In this document: positions 36,236 through 44,931 of the stretch, one piece after another
How positions within the stretch are numbered: the stretch's first letter is position 1
Layout of the letters: every line of letters begins with the position of its first letter
Source: Azoarcus taiwanensis
GTDB taxonomy: Bacteria > Pseudomonadota > Gammaproteobacteria > Burkholderiales > Rhodocyclaceae
NCBI RefSeq assembly: GCF_012910885.1
Contig: NZ_WTVM01000011.1
Coordinates: 1-47,038 of the forward strand
Reading direction: 5' to 3'
Length of the DNA stretch: 47,038 bases
The notes under the pieces: generated by a model
The model's input: the letters and a program-made list of their open reading frames with translations, nothing else
Told to the model about the DNA's origin: nothing
Database searches by the model: none
Translations under genes and position numbers: made by a program

Positions 36236-36438
36236 GCGCGCGCTCCTGGCGCCACGCCGGACGCAGGACGCTGGATCTGGGCGCGGCGCGCATCGACCGC
36301 TTCGAGCACCCAGAGCCGGGTCTCGTCATCGTAGGCGCTCCAGCCGGCGATCTCGTCGAGGGTGCGCAGGCAGCCTTCACAGTAGCCGGTATCCGCGTCA
36401 ATGCGGCAAACGTTGATGCAGGGGGAAGAAACACTCAT
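36232..36438 (-). CDS. DUF1289-family protein
   Basis: A 68-residue protein with the classic DUF1289 layout [20 protein letters not shown] followed by [16 protein letters not shown]. Four cysteines presumably bind one zinc ion. It is the first gene of the leftward cluster DUF1289 - Cys4 protein - MBL hydrolase - truD. An A+T-rich stretch at 36451-36480 upstream may hold its promoter, but I see no convincing -35 and -10 pair. Confidence 0.85.
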   Translation of the reverse strand: MSVSSPCINVCRIDADTGYCEGCLRTLDEIAGWSAYDDETRLWVLEAVDARRAQIQRPASGVAPGARA

Positions 36439-36658
36439 GGCTGTCGGGGTAAATCATCATGTAATTATCTGATTATTTTAACAGGCCATCGCAAAGTCCG
36501 GAGAACCGGCTGGTCTGCCAGGTCACGCTGTCGATGGCAGGCGCATCAGGTTGCATGGCTTGTTCGCGGCTGACACCGCTCCCACAAGAACACCAAGCAC
36601 AGGAGCCCATGCAGGAGCGCTGTGAGGTGCGAACCCCCGTCTCACACCCCCAATCGCT
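36439..36658. other. Intergenic region between DUF1289 and liuE
   Basis: 220 bp without a gene. The left part (36451-36480) is A+T-rich against a high-GC background and likely holds the DUF1289 promoter. The right part holds a degenerate REP pair (36563-36634) just downstream of the liuE stop. No terminator with a T-run is visible. Confidence 0.6.
36563..36634. repeat. Second REP pair, at the 3' end of the liu operon
   Basis: Bases 36563-36586 match the left arm of the REP pair at 7880 in about 22 of 24 positions. A degenerate inverse arm follows at about 36609-36634 (GCAGGAGCGCTGTGAG against GTGGGAGCGGCGTGAG). It starts about 25 bp after the liuE stop and may stabilise or end that transcript. 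Confidence 0.6.
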
Positions 36659-37588
36659 TTATCCGGTACACGCCGCCTTCGCCCGTTTGGCGAGCAAGGC
36701 CCGCGCGACCTTGGAGGCCGGTTCCCGTCCGAGCTGGCTGCTGATCCAGGCCGCGGTGTCGACCAGTGCATTCAGATCGATACCGGTATCGACGCCAAGC
36801 GAATTCATCAACCACACCACGTCCTCAGTGGCGACGTTGCCCGAAGCGCCCGCGGCATACGGACAACCCCCGAGCCCGGCGACCGAGGCGTCGAACACGC
36901 TCACACCCGCCTGCAAGGAGGCATGGATGTTGGCGACTGCCATGCCGTACGTGTCGTGATAGTGCCCGGCAAGCTGATGCACCGGCACCCTGCGCTGGAC
37001 CGCCTCGAGCATGCGCTGGATCGAAGCGGGATTGCCGCTGCCGATGGTGTCTCCCAACGACACCTCGTAGCACCCCATGTCGAGCAGCGTTCCGGCGACT
37101 TCGGCGACCGCCTCGGGCGCGACCGACCCCTCGTAAGGGCAGCCGGCCACGCATGAGACATAGCCGCGCACCCGCACGTCAGCCGCTGCAGCGGCTTCCA
37201 GCACGGGGCGGAAGCGTTCCAGAGATTCAGCGATCGAGCAGTTGATGTTCTTCTGGCTGAACGACTCTGACGCTGCGCCGAATACCGCAACTTCTCGCGC
37301 ACCGGCGGCGAGTGCGGCCTCGAAACCCTTCATGTTGGGGGTCAGGACCGGGTAGTCGACACCAGGCGCGGCCTCGGCCAGCACCCGAGTGAGCACCTCG
37401 GTGTTGTCGCCCATTTGCGGCACCCACTTGGGCGACACGAAAGAGGTCGTCTCGATGGCCTTGAGTCCGGCGGCCTCGAGGCGACGGATCAGCGAAACCT
37501 TGGTATCGGCCGGGATGACCTGCTTCTCGTTCTGCAGACCATCGCGCGGCCCGACCTCGACGATTCTGACCTTGGCGGGTAACGTCAT
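36659..37588 (-). CDS. liuE: Hydroxymethylglutaryl-CoA lyase
   Basis: Cleaves HMG-CoA to acetoacetate and acetyl-CoA, the last step of leucine degradation. The 309-residue TIM barrel carries Arg15-Asp16 ([10 protein letters not shown]), the metal-binding His209 and His211 ([10 protein letters not shown]), and the catalytic Cys242 in the lyase signature [14 protein letters not shown]. Positions agree with the human enzyme after a constant offset. It lies 11 bp after liuD and closes the operon. Confidence 0.95.
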   Translation of the reverse strand: MTLPAKVRIVEVGPRDGLQNEKQVIPADTKVSLIRRLEAAGLKAIETTSFVSPKWVPQMGDNTEVLTRVLAEAAPGVDYPVLTPNMKGFEAALAAGAREVAVFGAASESFSQKNINCSIAESLERFRPVLEAAAAADVRVRGYVSCVAGCPYEGSVAPEAVAEVAGTLLDMGCYEVSLGDTIGSGNPASIQRMLEAVQRRVPVHQLAGHYHDTYGMAVANIHASLQAGVSVFDASVAGLGGCPYAAGASGNVATEDVVWLMNSLGVDTGIDLNALVDTAAWISSQLGREPASKVARALLAKRAKAACTG

Positions 37589-37599
37589 CGCGAATCTCC

Positions 37600-39615
37600 T
37601 CAGGCCGGTTGGACCGCTTCGGCCGCCTCGAATTCCACCAACTCGGCGCCATCGCCAACCTGATCGCCCACGCCGAAACGGAAGGCCTTGACCGTGCCGG
37701 CGGCCGGCGCGGTGATGGTGTGCTCCATCTTCATCGCCTCGAGAATCAGCAGCGGCGCCCCCTTCTCGACCTTGGCGCCCTCCGCGGCAACCAGCGCAAT
37801 CACCTTGCCCGGCATCGGGGCGAGCAAACCGCCTTCGGCACCACCACCCTCGCCCGAGTGATACAGCGGATCGACATTCGCAAGTTGCCAGGCACGGCCA
37901 TGCAGGAATACATGGCGCTTCTCGCCGGCGGCGATCACGGTCGCATCCATGCGGGTGCCATCGAGCTCGACGCGCAACAGGCCGCGCGGGTTGAGCTCCC
38001 CACGTGCCGCGACGCTGCGTTCATTCACCGCCAGCGTGTAGCCGTCGGCCCGGTAGCCGACGCGGACGGTGGTCTGCGCGTCGCCGCTGCGCAGGATAAG
38101 GTCACGCTGGGCGCGGGCATTGAGCCGCCAGCCGTCGCGCGAGTGCCAGGGCGAAAGAGGATCCTGGTCGCGACGCGCGGTGGTCCGCGCCCGCTCGGCT
38201 TCGCGCTCGAGCTCGGCCAGCGCGGCCACCAGCCAGACCTCGTCGGGCACCTTCTGCTCGCCGGGAAAGAGGTAGTCCTTCTCCCGCTCGATGAGCCCGG
38301 TATCCAGGTCCGCACCGGCGAAGGCCGGGCAGGCGGTCAGCCGCGAGAGAAAGGCGATGTTGTTGGATACACCCACGACGCGATACTCGGCCAGCGCCTG
38401 CAGCATACGTGCGAGCGCCCGGTCCCGATTGACGTCCCAGACGATGAGCTTGGCGATCATCGGGTCGTAGTGCGGGCTGATCTCATCGCCCTCCTCGACG
38501 CCGGTATCCACCCGCACATGCAGGCTCTCGGCCGGCGGCGCGAGGTGTAGCAGCCTGCCGGTGGATGGCAGGAAGCCCTTGTCCGGGTCTTCGGCGTAGA
38601 TGCGCGCCTCGAGTGCGTGCCCGCGCAACTGCAGTTGTTCCTGGGCAAGCGGCAGGGGCTCGCCGGAGGCCACGCGAAGCTGCCACTCGACCAGATCCAG
38701 ACCCGTGATCATCTCGGTGACCGGATGCTCGACCTGAAGCCGGGTGTTCATCTCCATGAAATAGAAACTGCCGTCCTGGTTGGCGATGAACTCCACGGTG
38801 CCGGCACCGACGTAGCCGACCGCCTTGGCCGCGGCGACCGCCGCCTGTCCCATCGCGGCACGACGCTCGGGGGTCATGCCGGGCGCGGGCGCCTCTTCCA
38901 ATACTTTCTGGTGGCGACGCTGCACCGAGCAGTCCCGCTCGAACAGATAGACGACGTTGCCCTTGGTGTCACCGAAAACCTGGATCTCGATATGACGCGG
39001 CTTGACGATGTACTTCTCGACCAGCACGTGCTCGTCGCCGAAGCTCGAGGCCGCCTCGCGCTTGCACGAGGCAAGCATGTCGAGAAAGTCCGCGCTCTTT
39101 TCGACCAGGCGCATGCCCTTGCCACCACCGCCGGCCGCGGCCTTGATCAGCACCGGATAACCGATCGCATCGGCCTGCTGGTGCAGGTAGGCCGGATCCT
39201 GGTCATCTCCGTGATAGCCCGGCGTCAGCGGCACGCCCGCCGCGTCCATCAGTTTCTTGGCCTCGGACTTGGAGCCCATCGCGCGAATCGCGGCCACCGG
39301 CGGGCCGATGAAGACGATGCCCTCGCGCTCGCAAGCGTGGCAGAAAGCCTCGTTCTCGGACAGAAAGCCATAACCGGGGTGGATCGCCTGCGCACCGGTC
39401 TGTTTGGCCGCGGCGATGATCTTGTCGACCACCAGATAGCTTTCGCGCACAGCCGCCGGCCCGATCAGCACTGCCTCATCGGCCATGCGGACATGGCGCG
39501 CGTTGGCGTCGGCCTCGGAATACACCGCGACGGTCTTCACACCCATGCGGCGTGCAGTCTTGATGACGCGACAGGCGATTTCGCCGCGGTTTGCAATCAG
39601 GATTTTTTCAAACAT
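37600..39615 (-). CDS. liuD: 3-methylcrotonyl-CoA carboxylase alpha (biotin) subunit
   Basis: Biotin carboxylase plus biotin carrier subunit, 671 residues. Domains in order: biotin carboxylase N-terminal ([18 protein letters not shown]), ATP-grasp ([27 protein letters not shown]), biotin carboxylase C-terminal, and biotinyl carrier with the modified lysine at about 629 (LEAMKMEH). Context (liuB, liuC, liuE) makes methylcrotonyl-CoA the likely substrate over acetyl- or propionyl-CoA. The 44 bases covering its ribosome-binding site and first codons are duplicated 139 bp upstream. Confidence 0.94.
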   Translation of the reverse strand: MFEKILIANRGEIACRVIKTARRMGVKTVAVYSEADANARHVRMADEAVLIGPAAVRESYLVVDKIIAAAKQTGAQAIHPGYGFLSENEAFCHACEREGIVFIGPPVAAIRAMGSKSEAKKLMDAAGVPLTPGYHGDDQDPAYLHQQADAIGYPVLIKAAAGGGGKGMRLVEKSADFLDMLASCKREAASSFGDEHVLVEKYIVKPRHIEIQVFGDTKGNVVYLFERDCSVQRRHQKVLEEAPAPGMTPERRAAMGQAAVAAAKAVGYVGAGTVEFIANQDGSFYFMEMNTRLQVEHPVTEMITGLDLVEWQLRVASGEPLPLAQEQLQLRGHALEARIYAEDPDKGFLPSTGRLLHLAPPAESLHVRVDTGVEEGDEISPHYDPMIAKLIVWDVNRDRALARMLQALAEYRVVGVSNNIAFLSRLTACPAFAGADLDTGLIEREKDYLFPGEQKVPDEVWLVAALAELEREAERARTTARRDQDPLSPWHSRDGWRLNARAQRDLILRSGDAQTTVRVGYRADGYTLAVNERSVAARGELNPRGLLRVELDGTRMDATVIAAGEKRHVFLHGRAWQLANVDPLYHSGEGGGAEGGLLAPMPGKVIALVAAEGAKVEKGAPLLILEAMKMEHTITAPAAGTVKAFRFGVGDQVGDGAELVEFEAAEAVQPA

Positions 39616-39627
39616 GAGTTGCCTCCA
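39584..39627. repeat. 44-bp direct repeat, copy 1 (liuD start)
   Basis: Holds the liuD ribosome-binding site (GGAGG on the minus strand), start codon and first ten codons. It is identical over 44 bases to 39723-39766. Nearby, CAGGCGATTTCGCCGCG (39572-39588, inside liuD) recurs inverted at 39647-39663, so the rearrangement was more than one simple tandem duplication. Confidence 0.9.
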
Positions 39628-39754
39628 CGCTCAACTGCCCGGTCTTCGCGGCGAAATCGCCTGAGCATGCTGCGCATGCAAGGCAATGTGACTGCGTCGC
39701 TGCGCCGCTTCGCGGCTGGTCACCGCGGTTTGCAATCAGGATTTTTTCAAACAT
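39608..39754 (-). CDS. 48-codon mini-ORF from a duplicated liuD start, overlapping liuD
   Basis: Starts at the duplicate ATG (39754) with a duplicate GGAGG ribosome-binding site and encodes [10 protein letters not shown], as in liuD, then about 38 unrelated residues including SHCLACAACSGDF. Its TGA at 39610-39608 lies just past the liuD ATG (39615-39613), an 8-base overlap that could couple translation. Whether the peptide matters or is only a by-product of the duplication is unknown. Confidence 0.45.
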   Translation of the reverse strand: MFEKILIANRGDQPRSGAATQSHCLACAACSGDFAAKTGQLSVEATHV

Positions 39755-39766
39755 GAGTTGCCTCCA
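39723..39766. repeat. 44-bp direct repeat, copy 2 (upstream of liuD)
   Basis: Exact copy of 39584-39627, lying in the 227-bp gap between liuC and liuD. Beyond the 44 bases the two copies diverge within a few positions on either side. The repeats imply a recent event, since third-codon positions have not drifted. Confidence 0.9.
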
Positions 39767-39842
39767 GCCTCAATACCCATGAGCCACTGCTCAGGGATGC
39801 GATCGGTTTTTCGCCCTCCCCTTGAAGGGGGAGGAACCCTGC

Positions 39843-40640
39843 TCACTGCGGCCCGGACTCCGGCACCCACGCCGCCGGACGCTTGGCGAGGAAGGCGTCC
39901 AGCCCTTCCCTGGCCTCCGGTGTGGCGCGCAGTTGCGAAATGCGACGTGCGGTGTCCTCGACCACGGAGTCGTCGATCGGGCGGTTTGCCACGTTGCGGA
40001 TCAGGTCCTTGGCGGCCGCCTGCGACAACGGACCGCCCTGCAACAGGGCGTCGATGATTTCGGCGACCTTGGCGTCCAGTGCATCGGCGGCGACCACTTC
40101 GTGCGCGAGGCCGATTTCGACGGCCCTTTGCCCGCTGATGCGTTCCGCCGTCTGGAAGTAGCGATAGGCCTGGCGCTCGCCGATCGCTCGGATCACGTAG
40201 GGGCTGATCGCCGACGGGATGATGCCGAACTTGACCTCCGAGGTCGCGAACACTGCCTTCTCGCTGGCCACGCAGATGTCGCACGCGCTCGCAAGTCCCA
40301 TGCCGCCACCAAGCGCTGCGCCATGGACCCGCGCGATGGTCGGTTTGCTCATCTCGGCCAGGGTGCGCAGCATGCCCGCAAGCCGCATCGCGTCAGCGAA
40401 GTTCTCACTCTCGCTCGCGGCACCTGCAGCCTTCATCCAGTTGAGGTCCGCGCCAGCGGAAAAGCTCTTGCCGCGGCCGGCCAGCACCACCGCGCGCACC
40501 GACACATCCTCGTCCAGCGCCTTGCAGGCGGCGGTCAGGTCGGCGATGACCCGTGCGTTGAAGGCATTATGAACATCCGGCCGATTCATCCAGACGGTGG
40601 CGACACCACCGACTCGCTCGATTTCGAGTGTCTCGTACAT
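39843..40640 (-). CDS. liuC: Methylglutaconyl-CoA hydratase (enoyl-CoA hydratase family)
   Basis: A 265-residue crotonase-fold enzyme hydrating 3-methylglutaconyl-CoA to HMG-CoA. The oxyanion-hole segments are AGADLNWMK and HGAALGGGMGLASACD. The stretch SEVKFGIIPSAISPYVIRA is typical of the AUH/LiuC branch rather than FadB-type hydratases. The ATG at 40640 lies 15 bp after liuB. The gap to liuD is unusually long for this operon because of the duplication there. Confidence 0.93.
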   Translation of the reverse strand: MYETLEIERVGGVATVWMNRPDVHNAFNARVIADLTAACKALDEDVSVRAVVLAGRGKSFSAGADLNWMKAAGAASESENFADAMRLAGMLRTLAEMSKPTIARVHGAALGGGMGLASACDICVASEKAVFATSEVKFGIIPSAISPYVIRAIGERQAYRYFQTAERISGQRAVEIGLAHEVVAADALDAKVAEIIDALLQGGPLSQAAAKDLIRNVANRPIDDSVVEDTARRISQLRATPEAREGLDAFLAKRPAAWVPESGPQ

Positions 40641-40654
40641 CGTCTCGCCCCCGT

Positions 40655-42262
40655 TTACATCCGGAACACACCGAACTTGGTCTCGGGAATCGGCGCGTTG
40701 AGCGCGGCCGACAGACTCAGGCCAAGTGTGCGCCGGCTCTGCGCCGGATCCAACACGCCATCGTCCCACAGCCGGGCGGTGGCGTAGTAAGGATGGCCCT
40801 GCACTTCGTACTGCTCGCGGATCGGGGCCTTGAAGGCTTCCTCTTCCTCGGGGCTCCAGGTGCCGCCCTTGGCCTCGATGCCGTCACGACGCACGGTGGA
40901 GAGCACGCTCGCGGCCTGTTCACCGCCCATTACCGAGATGCGCGAGTTCGGCCACATCCACAGGAAACGCGGACTGTAGGCGCGGCCGCACATGCCGTAG
41001 TTGCCGGCACCGAAGCTGCCGCCGATGATCATCGTGAGCTTGGGTACCTGGGCCGTGGCCACCGCAGTCACCATCTTCGCCCCGTCCTTGGCAATGCCGC
41101 CGTTCTCGTACTTGCGGCCGACCATGAAGCCGGTGATGTTCTGCAGGAAGAGCAGCGGGATGCCGCGCTGAGCGCACAGTTCGATGAAGTGAGCGCCCTT
41201 CTGCGCCGATTCGCCGAACAGGATGCCGTTGTTGGCGACGATACCCACCGGGTAACCATAGAGTTGGGCGAAACCGGTCACCAGCGTGGTGCCATAGCGC
41301 GCCTTGAATTCGTCGAAGCGCGAGCCGTCGACGATGCGCGCGATGATCTCGCGCACATCGTATGGTTTGCGCGAATCCGCCGGAATGATCCCGTAGATTT
41401 CCTCCGGGTCATAAAGTGGATCGTCACCGATACCAAGCTCCAGCGACATCGTCTTCTTGCGGTTCAGGTTGCCTACGATCCGCCTCGCAAGATAGAGCGC
41501 GTGATTGTCATTCTCGGCCAGGTGATCGGCGACACCGGACAGGCGGGTATGTACGTCACCGCCGCCCAGATCCTCTGCGCTGACGACCTCTCCGGTCGCG
41601 GCCTTGACCAGTGGAGGACCGCCGAGGAAGATCGTGCCCTGATTGCGGACGATGATCGCTTCGTCAGACATCGCCGGCACATAAGCACCACCCGCCGTGC
41701 ACGATCCCATCACGACAGCAATCTGCGGAATGCCGCGTGCCGACATGTTCGCCTGATTGAAGAAGATTCGGCCGAAATGATCACGGTCTGGAAACACTTC
41801 ATCCTGGGTGGGGAGATTGGCCCCGCCCGAGTCGACGAGGTAGATGCACGGCAGATTGTTCATCTGCGCGATCTCCTGCGCGCGCAAATGCTTCTTGACC
41901 GTCATCGGGAAGTAACTGCCGCCCTTGACGGTCGCGTCGTTGGCAACGATCATGCACTCGACGCCCTTGACCCGACCGATGCCGGTGATCACGCCGGCAC
42001 TCGGGGCTTCGTCGCCATACATGCCCAGCGCAGCGAGCTGGCCCACTTCGAGAAACGGCGTGCCCGGGTCGAGCAGGTGGCCCACCCGGTCGCGCGGCAG
42101 CAGCTTTCCACGTGCCACATGCTTGGCACGAGCCGCCTCGCCGCCACCGAGACTGACCCGTTCTACCTGCTCGCGCAAATCCGCCACCACTCCGCGCAAG
42201 GCCTCGGCATTGGCCTGAAACTCGGCACTGCGCGTATTGATGCTGCTCTTTATCGTACTCAT
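40655..42262 (-). CDS. liuB: 3-methylcrotonyl-CoA carboxylase beta (carboxyltransferase) subunit
   Basis: The 535-residue carboxyltransferase subunit works with LiuD to carboxylate 3-methylcrotonyl-CoA. Acyl-CoA and carboxybiotin site motifs are [20 protein letters not shown] and [20 protein letters not shown], typical of MCC beta. GGGGAG lies 4 bases before the ATG at 42262. It is the first gene of the liu operon seen here; liuA (isovaleryl-CoA dehydrogenase), which often precedes it, is replaced by a divergent AraC-type regulator. Confidence 0.96.
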   Translation of the reverse strand: MSTIKSSINTRSAEFQANAEALRGVVADLREQVERVSLGGGEAARAKHVARGKLLPRDRVGHLLDPGTPFLEVGQLAALGMYGDEAPSAGVITGIGRVKGVECMIVANDATVKGGSYFPMTVKKHLRAQEIAQMNNLPCIYLVDSGGANLPTQDEVFPDRDHFGRIFFNQANMSARGIPQIAVVMGSCTAGGAYVPAMSDEAIIVRNQGTIFLGGPPLVKAATGEVVSAEDLGGGDVHTRLSGVADHLAENDNHALYLARRIVGNLNRKKTMSLELGIGDDPLYDPEEIYGIIPADSRKPYDVREIIARIVDGSRFDEFKARYGTTLVTGFAQLYGYPVGIVANNGILFGESAQKGAHFIELCAQRGIPLLFLQNITGFMVGRKYENGGIAKDGAKMVTAVATAQVPKLTMIIGGSFGAGNYGMCGRAYSPRFLWMWPNSRISVMGGEQAASVLSTVRRDGIEAKGGTWSPEEEEAFKAPIREQYEVQGHPYYATARLWDDGVLDPAQSRRTLGLSLSAALNAPIPETKFGVFRM

Positions 42263-42280
42263 GTCTCCCCGTCCTGTGCT

Positions 42281-42290
42281 GGTTCGAACC
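42281..42290. promoter_or_regulatory. 10-bp palindrome in the liuB/AraC divergent region
   Basis: GGTTCGAACC is a perfect palindrome 19 bp upstream of the liuB start, in the 112-bp divergent region. It could be part of a regulator site, but a 10-bp palindrome can occur by chance. Confidence 0.25.
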
Positions 42291-42374
42291 AAGGCTGAAG
42301 CCTAGCCCCGATCACTGTTTCGCGCGTGCCAACAAGGTTGCAAATCCTGCCACACGAACGCACTATTCATCTGC

Positions 42375-43406
42375 ATGCATACCCTTCTTCCAACGCCTGC
42401 CGATCTCACCCGCGGCCTTGCTGCGACTCCGATCGCCTTCATCCGGGCGATCGTGCTCGGGTACCGAGCGCGGGGAATGGATCCGGCCAGCGTGCTGAGG
42501 CAAGCGCAGATTCCACCACACCAGCTTGAGGACCCCGCCAGCCGCGTCACCGCTGCGCAAATGGAAACCCTCTCGGCGCTAGCCATGCAGGAACTGGACG
42601 ACGAGGCCCTGGGCTGGTTCTCACGCCGCCTGCCCTGGGGCAGCTACGGAATGCTCGCCCGCGCCTCGCTGACGTCGCCGACGCTCGAAATCGCCATCAA
42701 ACGCTGGTGCCGCCACCACCACCTGCTCACGGACGATCTTACTCTCGACTTCAGCCACACCCGCAATACCGCGACCCTTCGCATCGCCGAAACGCGGGAT
42801 TTTGGAGAGATGCGGGAGTTCTGCCTGGTCTCGATGCTGCGCAACCTGCTTGGCTACGCCTGCTGGCTGATCGACTCGCGCATCGCGCTTACGGAAACCA
42901 GGCTGCCCTTCCCAGCCCCTGCGCACGCCGACGCCTACCCCTATCTCTTCTCCGGACCGCTGCACTTCGACGCCGAAGCCGCCGGCTTCAGCTTCGACGC
43001 CCGCTACCTCGCCCTGCCGTTGCGCCGTGACGAGACCGCCCTGCGCACCATGCTGCAGCGCGCCCTGCCGCTCACGGTCCACCAGTACCGACGCGACCGC
43101 CTGCTGATCCACAGCGTCAGCCAGATCCTGTCGGCTACGTCCGCTCGCGCCCACACTGCCGAAGACGTCGCCGCCCAGTTGAACATCTCGGCACGTACCC
43201 TGCACCGGCAGTTGAAGGAAGAAGGGGTATCGCTGCAGAAGCTGAAGAACGAAGTCCGCCGCGAGCAGGCGATCAGGCTGCTGTTGCAGACCCGAAAGCC
43301 ATTGAAGCAGATTGCCGCAGCGGTCGGGTTCGACAGCGAGAAGAGTTTTTCCCGGGCTTTCCGGGAATGGACCGGTACCGCACCGAGTCGCTACCGGGAA
43401 CGGTGA
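42375..43406 (+). CDS. AraC-family transcriptional regulator, divergent from liuB
   Basis: A 343-residue regulator: an N-terminal arabinose-binding-like domain (PF12625 type; RAIVLGYRARGMDPASVLRQ to about residue 200) and a C-terminal AraC double helix-turn-helix (EDVAAQLNISARTLHRQLKE; KPLKQIAAAVGFDSEKSFSR; WTGTAPSRYR). Members often control adjacent fatty-acid or acyl-CoA degradation genes, so it is the likely regulator of the liu operon. Known liu regulators, LiuR (MerR type) and LiuQ (TetR type), are of other families. Confidence 0.9.
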   Translation: MHTLLPTPADLTRGLAATPIAFIRAIVLGYRARGMDPASVLRQAQIPPHQLEDPASRVTAAQMETLSALAMQELDDEALGWFSRRLPWGSYGMLARASLTSPTLEIAIKRWCRHHHLLTDDLTLDFSHTRNTATLRIAETRDFGEMREFCLVSMLRNLLGYACWLIDSRIALTETRLPFPAPAHADAYPYLFSGPLHFDAEAAGFSFDARYLALPLRRDETALRTMLQRALPLTVHQYRRDRLLIHSVSQILSATSARAHTAEDVAAQLNISARTLHRQLKEEGVSLQKLKNEVRREQAIRLLLQTRKPLKQIAAAVGFDSEKSFSRAFREWTGTAPSRYRER

Positions 43407-43867
43407 GCGCGGTGCGGAATGGAGCGTTGCAGACCGCACTGCCGGGGCAGCGCAATTCTCTGCTGCGCCAGGAGCAGCGTGACCAAGGCGCCGTGCGCGC
43501 GCAAGCTACTTGCCCCGCCCTAGCGCAGCATGCACGAGGACGACCGCAGCGTCGCAGGGTGCTGCGCCCCGCAGGTCGATGTTGCCTGCCGGCATCACGA
43601 TAGTCTCCCAGCCCCCAGCCCGTACGAAGACCACAGTCCAACGGCCGGCAAGACGGCTGACCAGGTCGGGGGCGGACCTTCGCCCCATTCGGTTTGCCTT
43701 ACGGCCCGTCGACGGGTATCCTCGTCAGCGGCGTCATCCAGGTCGTGTAGTTGTTGTGTCGGATTAGTACCCGCGGTAGTGCGGTGGCATTCCCCATTTT
43801 CACCTCGCCTTCTTGATCTCGCCCCAACCAGGGGCTATCCCCTTTTATTCTTCAGGAGTTTCAAGAT
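43407..43867. other. Intergenic region between the AraC regulator and csp
   Basis: 461 bp. The right part is probably a long cold-shock leader: GGGG-CTAT-CCCC (43831-43842) followed by TTTT (43843-43846) forms a small terminator-like hairpin just ahead of the csp ribosome-binding site. The left part holds a possible small leftward ORF at 43506-43688. No other feature could be supported. Confidence 0.5.
43506..43688 (-). CDS. Possible small protein, 60 residues
   Basis: An open frame on the minus strand encoding a 60-residue peptide that includes RWTVVFVRAGGWETIVMPAG. Its codons favour G/C at the third position and the hydrophobic pattern looks protein-like, but no ribosome-binding site or family is recognised. 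High-GC DNA yields such frames by chance. Confidence 0.3.
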   Translation of the reverse strand: MGRRSAPDLVSRLAGRWTVVFVRAGGWETIVMPAGNIDLRGAAPCDAAVVLVHAALGRGK

Positions 43868-44062
43868 ATGGCAGTAAAGTGGTTCAACGATGCCAAGGGC
43901 TTTGGTTTCATTACCCCGGACGACGGAGGCGATGACCTCTTCGCCCACTTCTCGGCGATTCAGTCCCAAGGCTTCAAGAGCCTCGCCGAAGGTCAGCGCG
44001 TAACGTTCGACGTCACGAACGGCCCCAAGGGCAAGCAAGCAAGCAACATCCAGATCGCCTGA
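43868..44062 (+). CDS. Cold-shock-domain protein (CspA family)
   Basis: A 64-residue single-strand nucleic-acid-binding protein with RNP1 KGFGFIT and RNP2-type DLFAHFS, ending [13 protein letters not shown]. The N-terminus is [12 protein letters not shown], about three residues shorter than the usual MxxGTVKWFN form, so the first beta strand is slightly trimmed. GGAG lies 9 bases ahead of the ATG. A 12-bp-stem hairpin follows the stop. A long leader suggests cold-regulated translation, as for other csp genes. Confidence 0.93.
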   Translation: MAVKWFNDAKGFGFITPDDGGDDLFAHFSAIQSQGFKSLAEGQRVTFDVTNGPKGKQASNIQIA

Positions 44063-44067
44063 TTCCA

Positions 44068-44099
44068 GCGGTCTGTCGGTCTCAAGCCCGACAGACCGC
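44068..44099 (+). terminator. Hairpin after csp, built from repeat-family ends
   Basis: Perfect 12-bp arms GCGGTCTGTCGG (44068-44079) and CCGACAGACCGC (44088-44099) around an 8-base loop. The sequence CTCAAGCCCGACAGAC in its right half is identical to the right end of the R1 repeat at 29263-29278. No T-run follows, but position and stem strength suit a transcript end. Confidence 0.6.
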
Positions 44100-44568
44100 C
44101 AAGGCGTCTCGCCAGGTGGCGGCGTTGTGCTGCCGCCTGTGCCACTCTTGCCGGCACTGCAGCCGGAATCGGCGATCGCGATCAACCGCCAAGAGACCAA
44201 GCAAATCCGGACCAACATCGAGCCAGCCGGTATTTCTCACGCGGGCCAGTAGCCTGTGAGGCTTGAGCGATCGTCGCGAGCCGAGCGGCAAAGCGAGGCC
44301 GGATATGACCTTTTCGCGGCGCATAGCGGCTCTATGCAACAAAAAGGCGGGCGAATCTGCACCGTTTCTCTGACTGGCGCAGCTGATCAGCCCCACATTT
44401 GACAGGCTGTTGGAGCCCGGCGGTTCTGCGCCGACTCGACATCGCAGCGTTCCGGCAAACCCGGCAACGAGCATCGAATATGGCTCGACCATCGCCGGCG
44501 ACATCACCGCCCACAGCCCGGCAGGTTTGCACTCGCGGGCGGTGTCTCACCGCAACAAGGAGTCCATC
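44100..44568. other. Non-coding stretch between csp and the zinc-protein gene
   Basis: 469 bp. It holds the R2 repeat (44251-44409). The rest shows no supported gene; a leftward open frame across 44082-44507 contains repeat sequence and has no recognised domain, so it is not called. The AAGGAG ribosome-binding site of the next gene is at its right edge. Confidence 0.5.
44251..44409. repeat. Dispersed repeat R2, related to R1
   Basis: Aligns with the reverse complement of 29176-29279. It shares GGCTTGAGCGATCGTCGC at one end and GGGCGAATCTGCACCGTTTC, ACTGGCGCAGC and GACAGGCT at the other, but has about 50 more internal bases, including CTATGCAACAAAAAGG. Ends are AGCCTGTGAGGCTTGAG and TTTGACAGGCT. 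Confidence 0.6.
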
Positions 44569-44931
44569 ATGACCAGCGCCATCCAGCGAACCGAACTCAA
44601 GACGCACTACTACACCCCTGTGCATTGTCCCTTTTGCGGCACCCGGGTGATGGGCGCCGACCCCTCCGACGAAACACGCATTACCGCTTGCTCGCACACC
44701 TTGTTCATCGCCCACGACATGGCTTTCGAATACCGCTCCGAACGCTTCAACAAGAGCCTCAATCTCAACGGCCTGAGCGACCGCGAGGTCGAAGAACGCT
44801 TTCTTCGCGAGGACGGCGGGATCGACGCCTTCACCGATCAGGTCAGGCTGGCAGACGCGATCAAGGTCGCCGCTTACGCGCCGGCTCCGTCGGCCTACGG
44901 TTCCTACTACGGCTTTGCCCCGAACGAATGA
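44569..44931 (+). CDS. Small putative zinc-binding protein
   Basis: A 120-residue protein with a CPFCGT knuckle (Cys20, Cys23) and a second Cys/His pair in ITACSHTLFI (Cys42, His44), a plausible single zinc site. An acidic helical middle (NGLSDREVEERFLREDGGID) and a Tyr/Ala-rich tail follow. AAGGAG lies upstream of the ATG at 44569. The stop overlaps the next gene's ATG (ATGA), coupling it to an RlmI-like methyltransferase. No family recognised. Confidence 0.7.
   Translation: MTSAIQRTELKTHYYTPVHCPFCGTRVMGADPSDETRITACSHTLFIAHDMAFEYRSERFNKSLNLNGLSDREVEERFLREDGGIDAFTDQVRLADAIKVAAYAPAPSAYGSYYGFAPNE

Noticed and set aside
39784-39842. Intrinsic terminator after liuC (stem CCTCCCC/GGGGGAGG near 39820)
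   Set aside because: The homopolymer run is on the wrong side for the minus-strand transcript, and liuD must be transcribed through it.
40628-42298. A 556-codon plus-strand frame opposite liuB
   Set aside because: Antisense shadow of a conserved carboxyltransferase gene; no domain recognised.
44082-44507. A leftward 141-codon frame after csp, considered as a transposase remnant
   Set aside because: It runs through the csp hairpin and the R2 repeat, and no transposase motif (DDE, DEDD, HUH) is visible.
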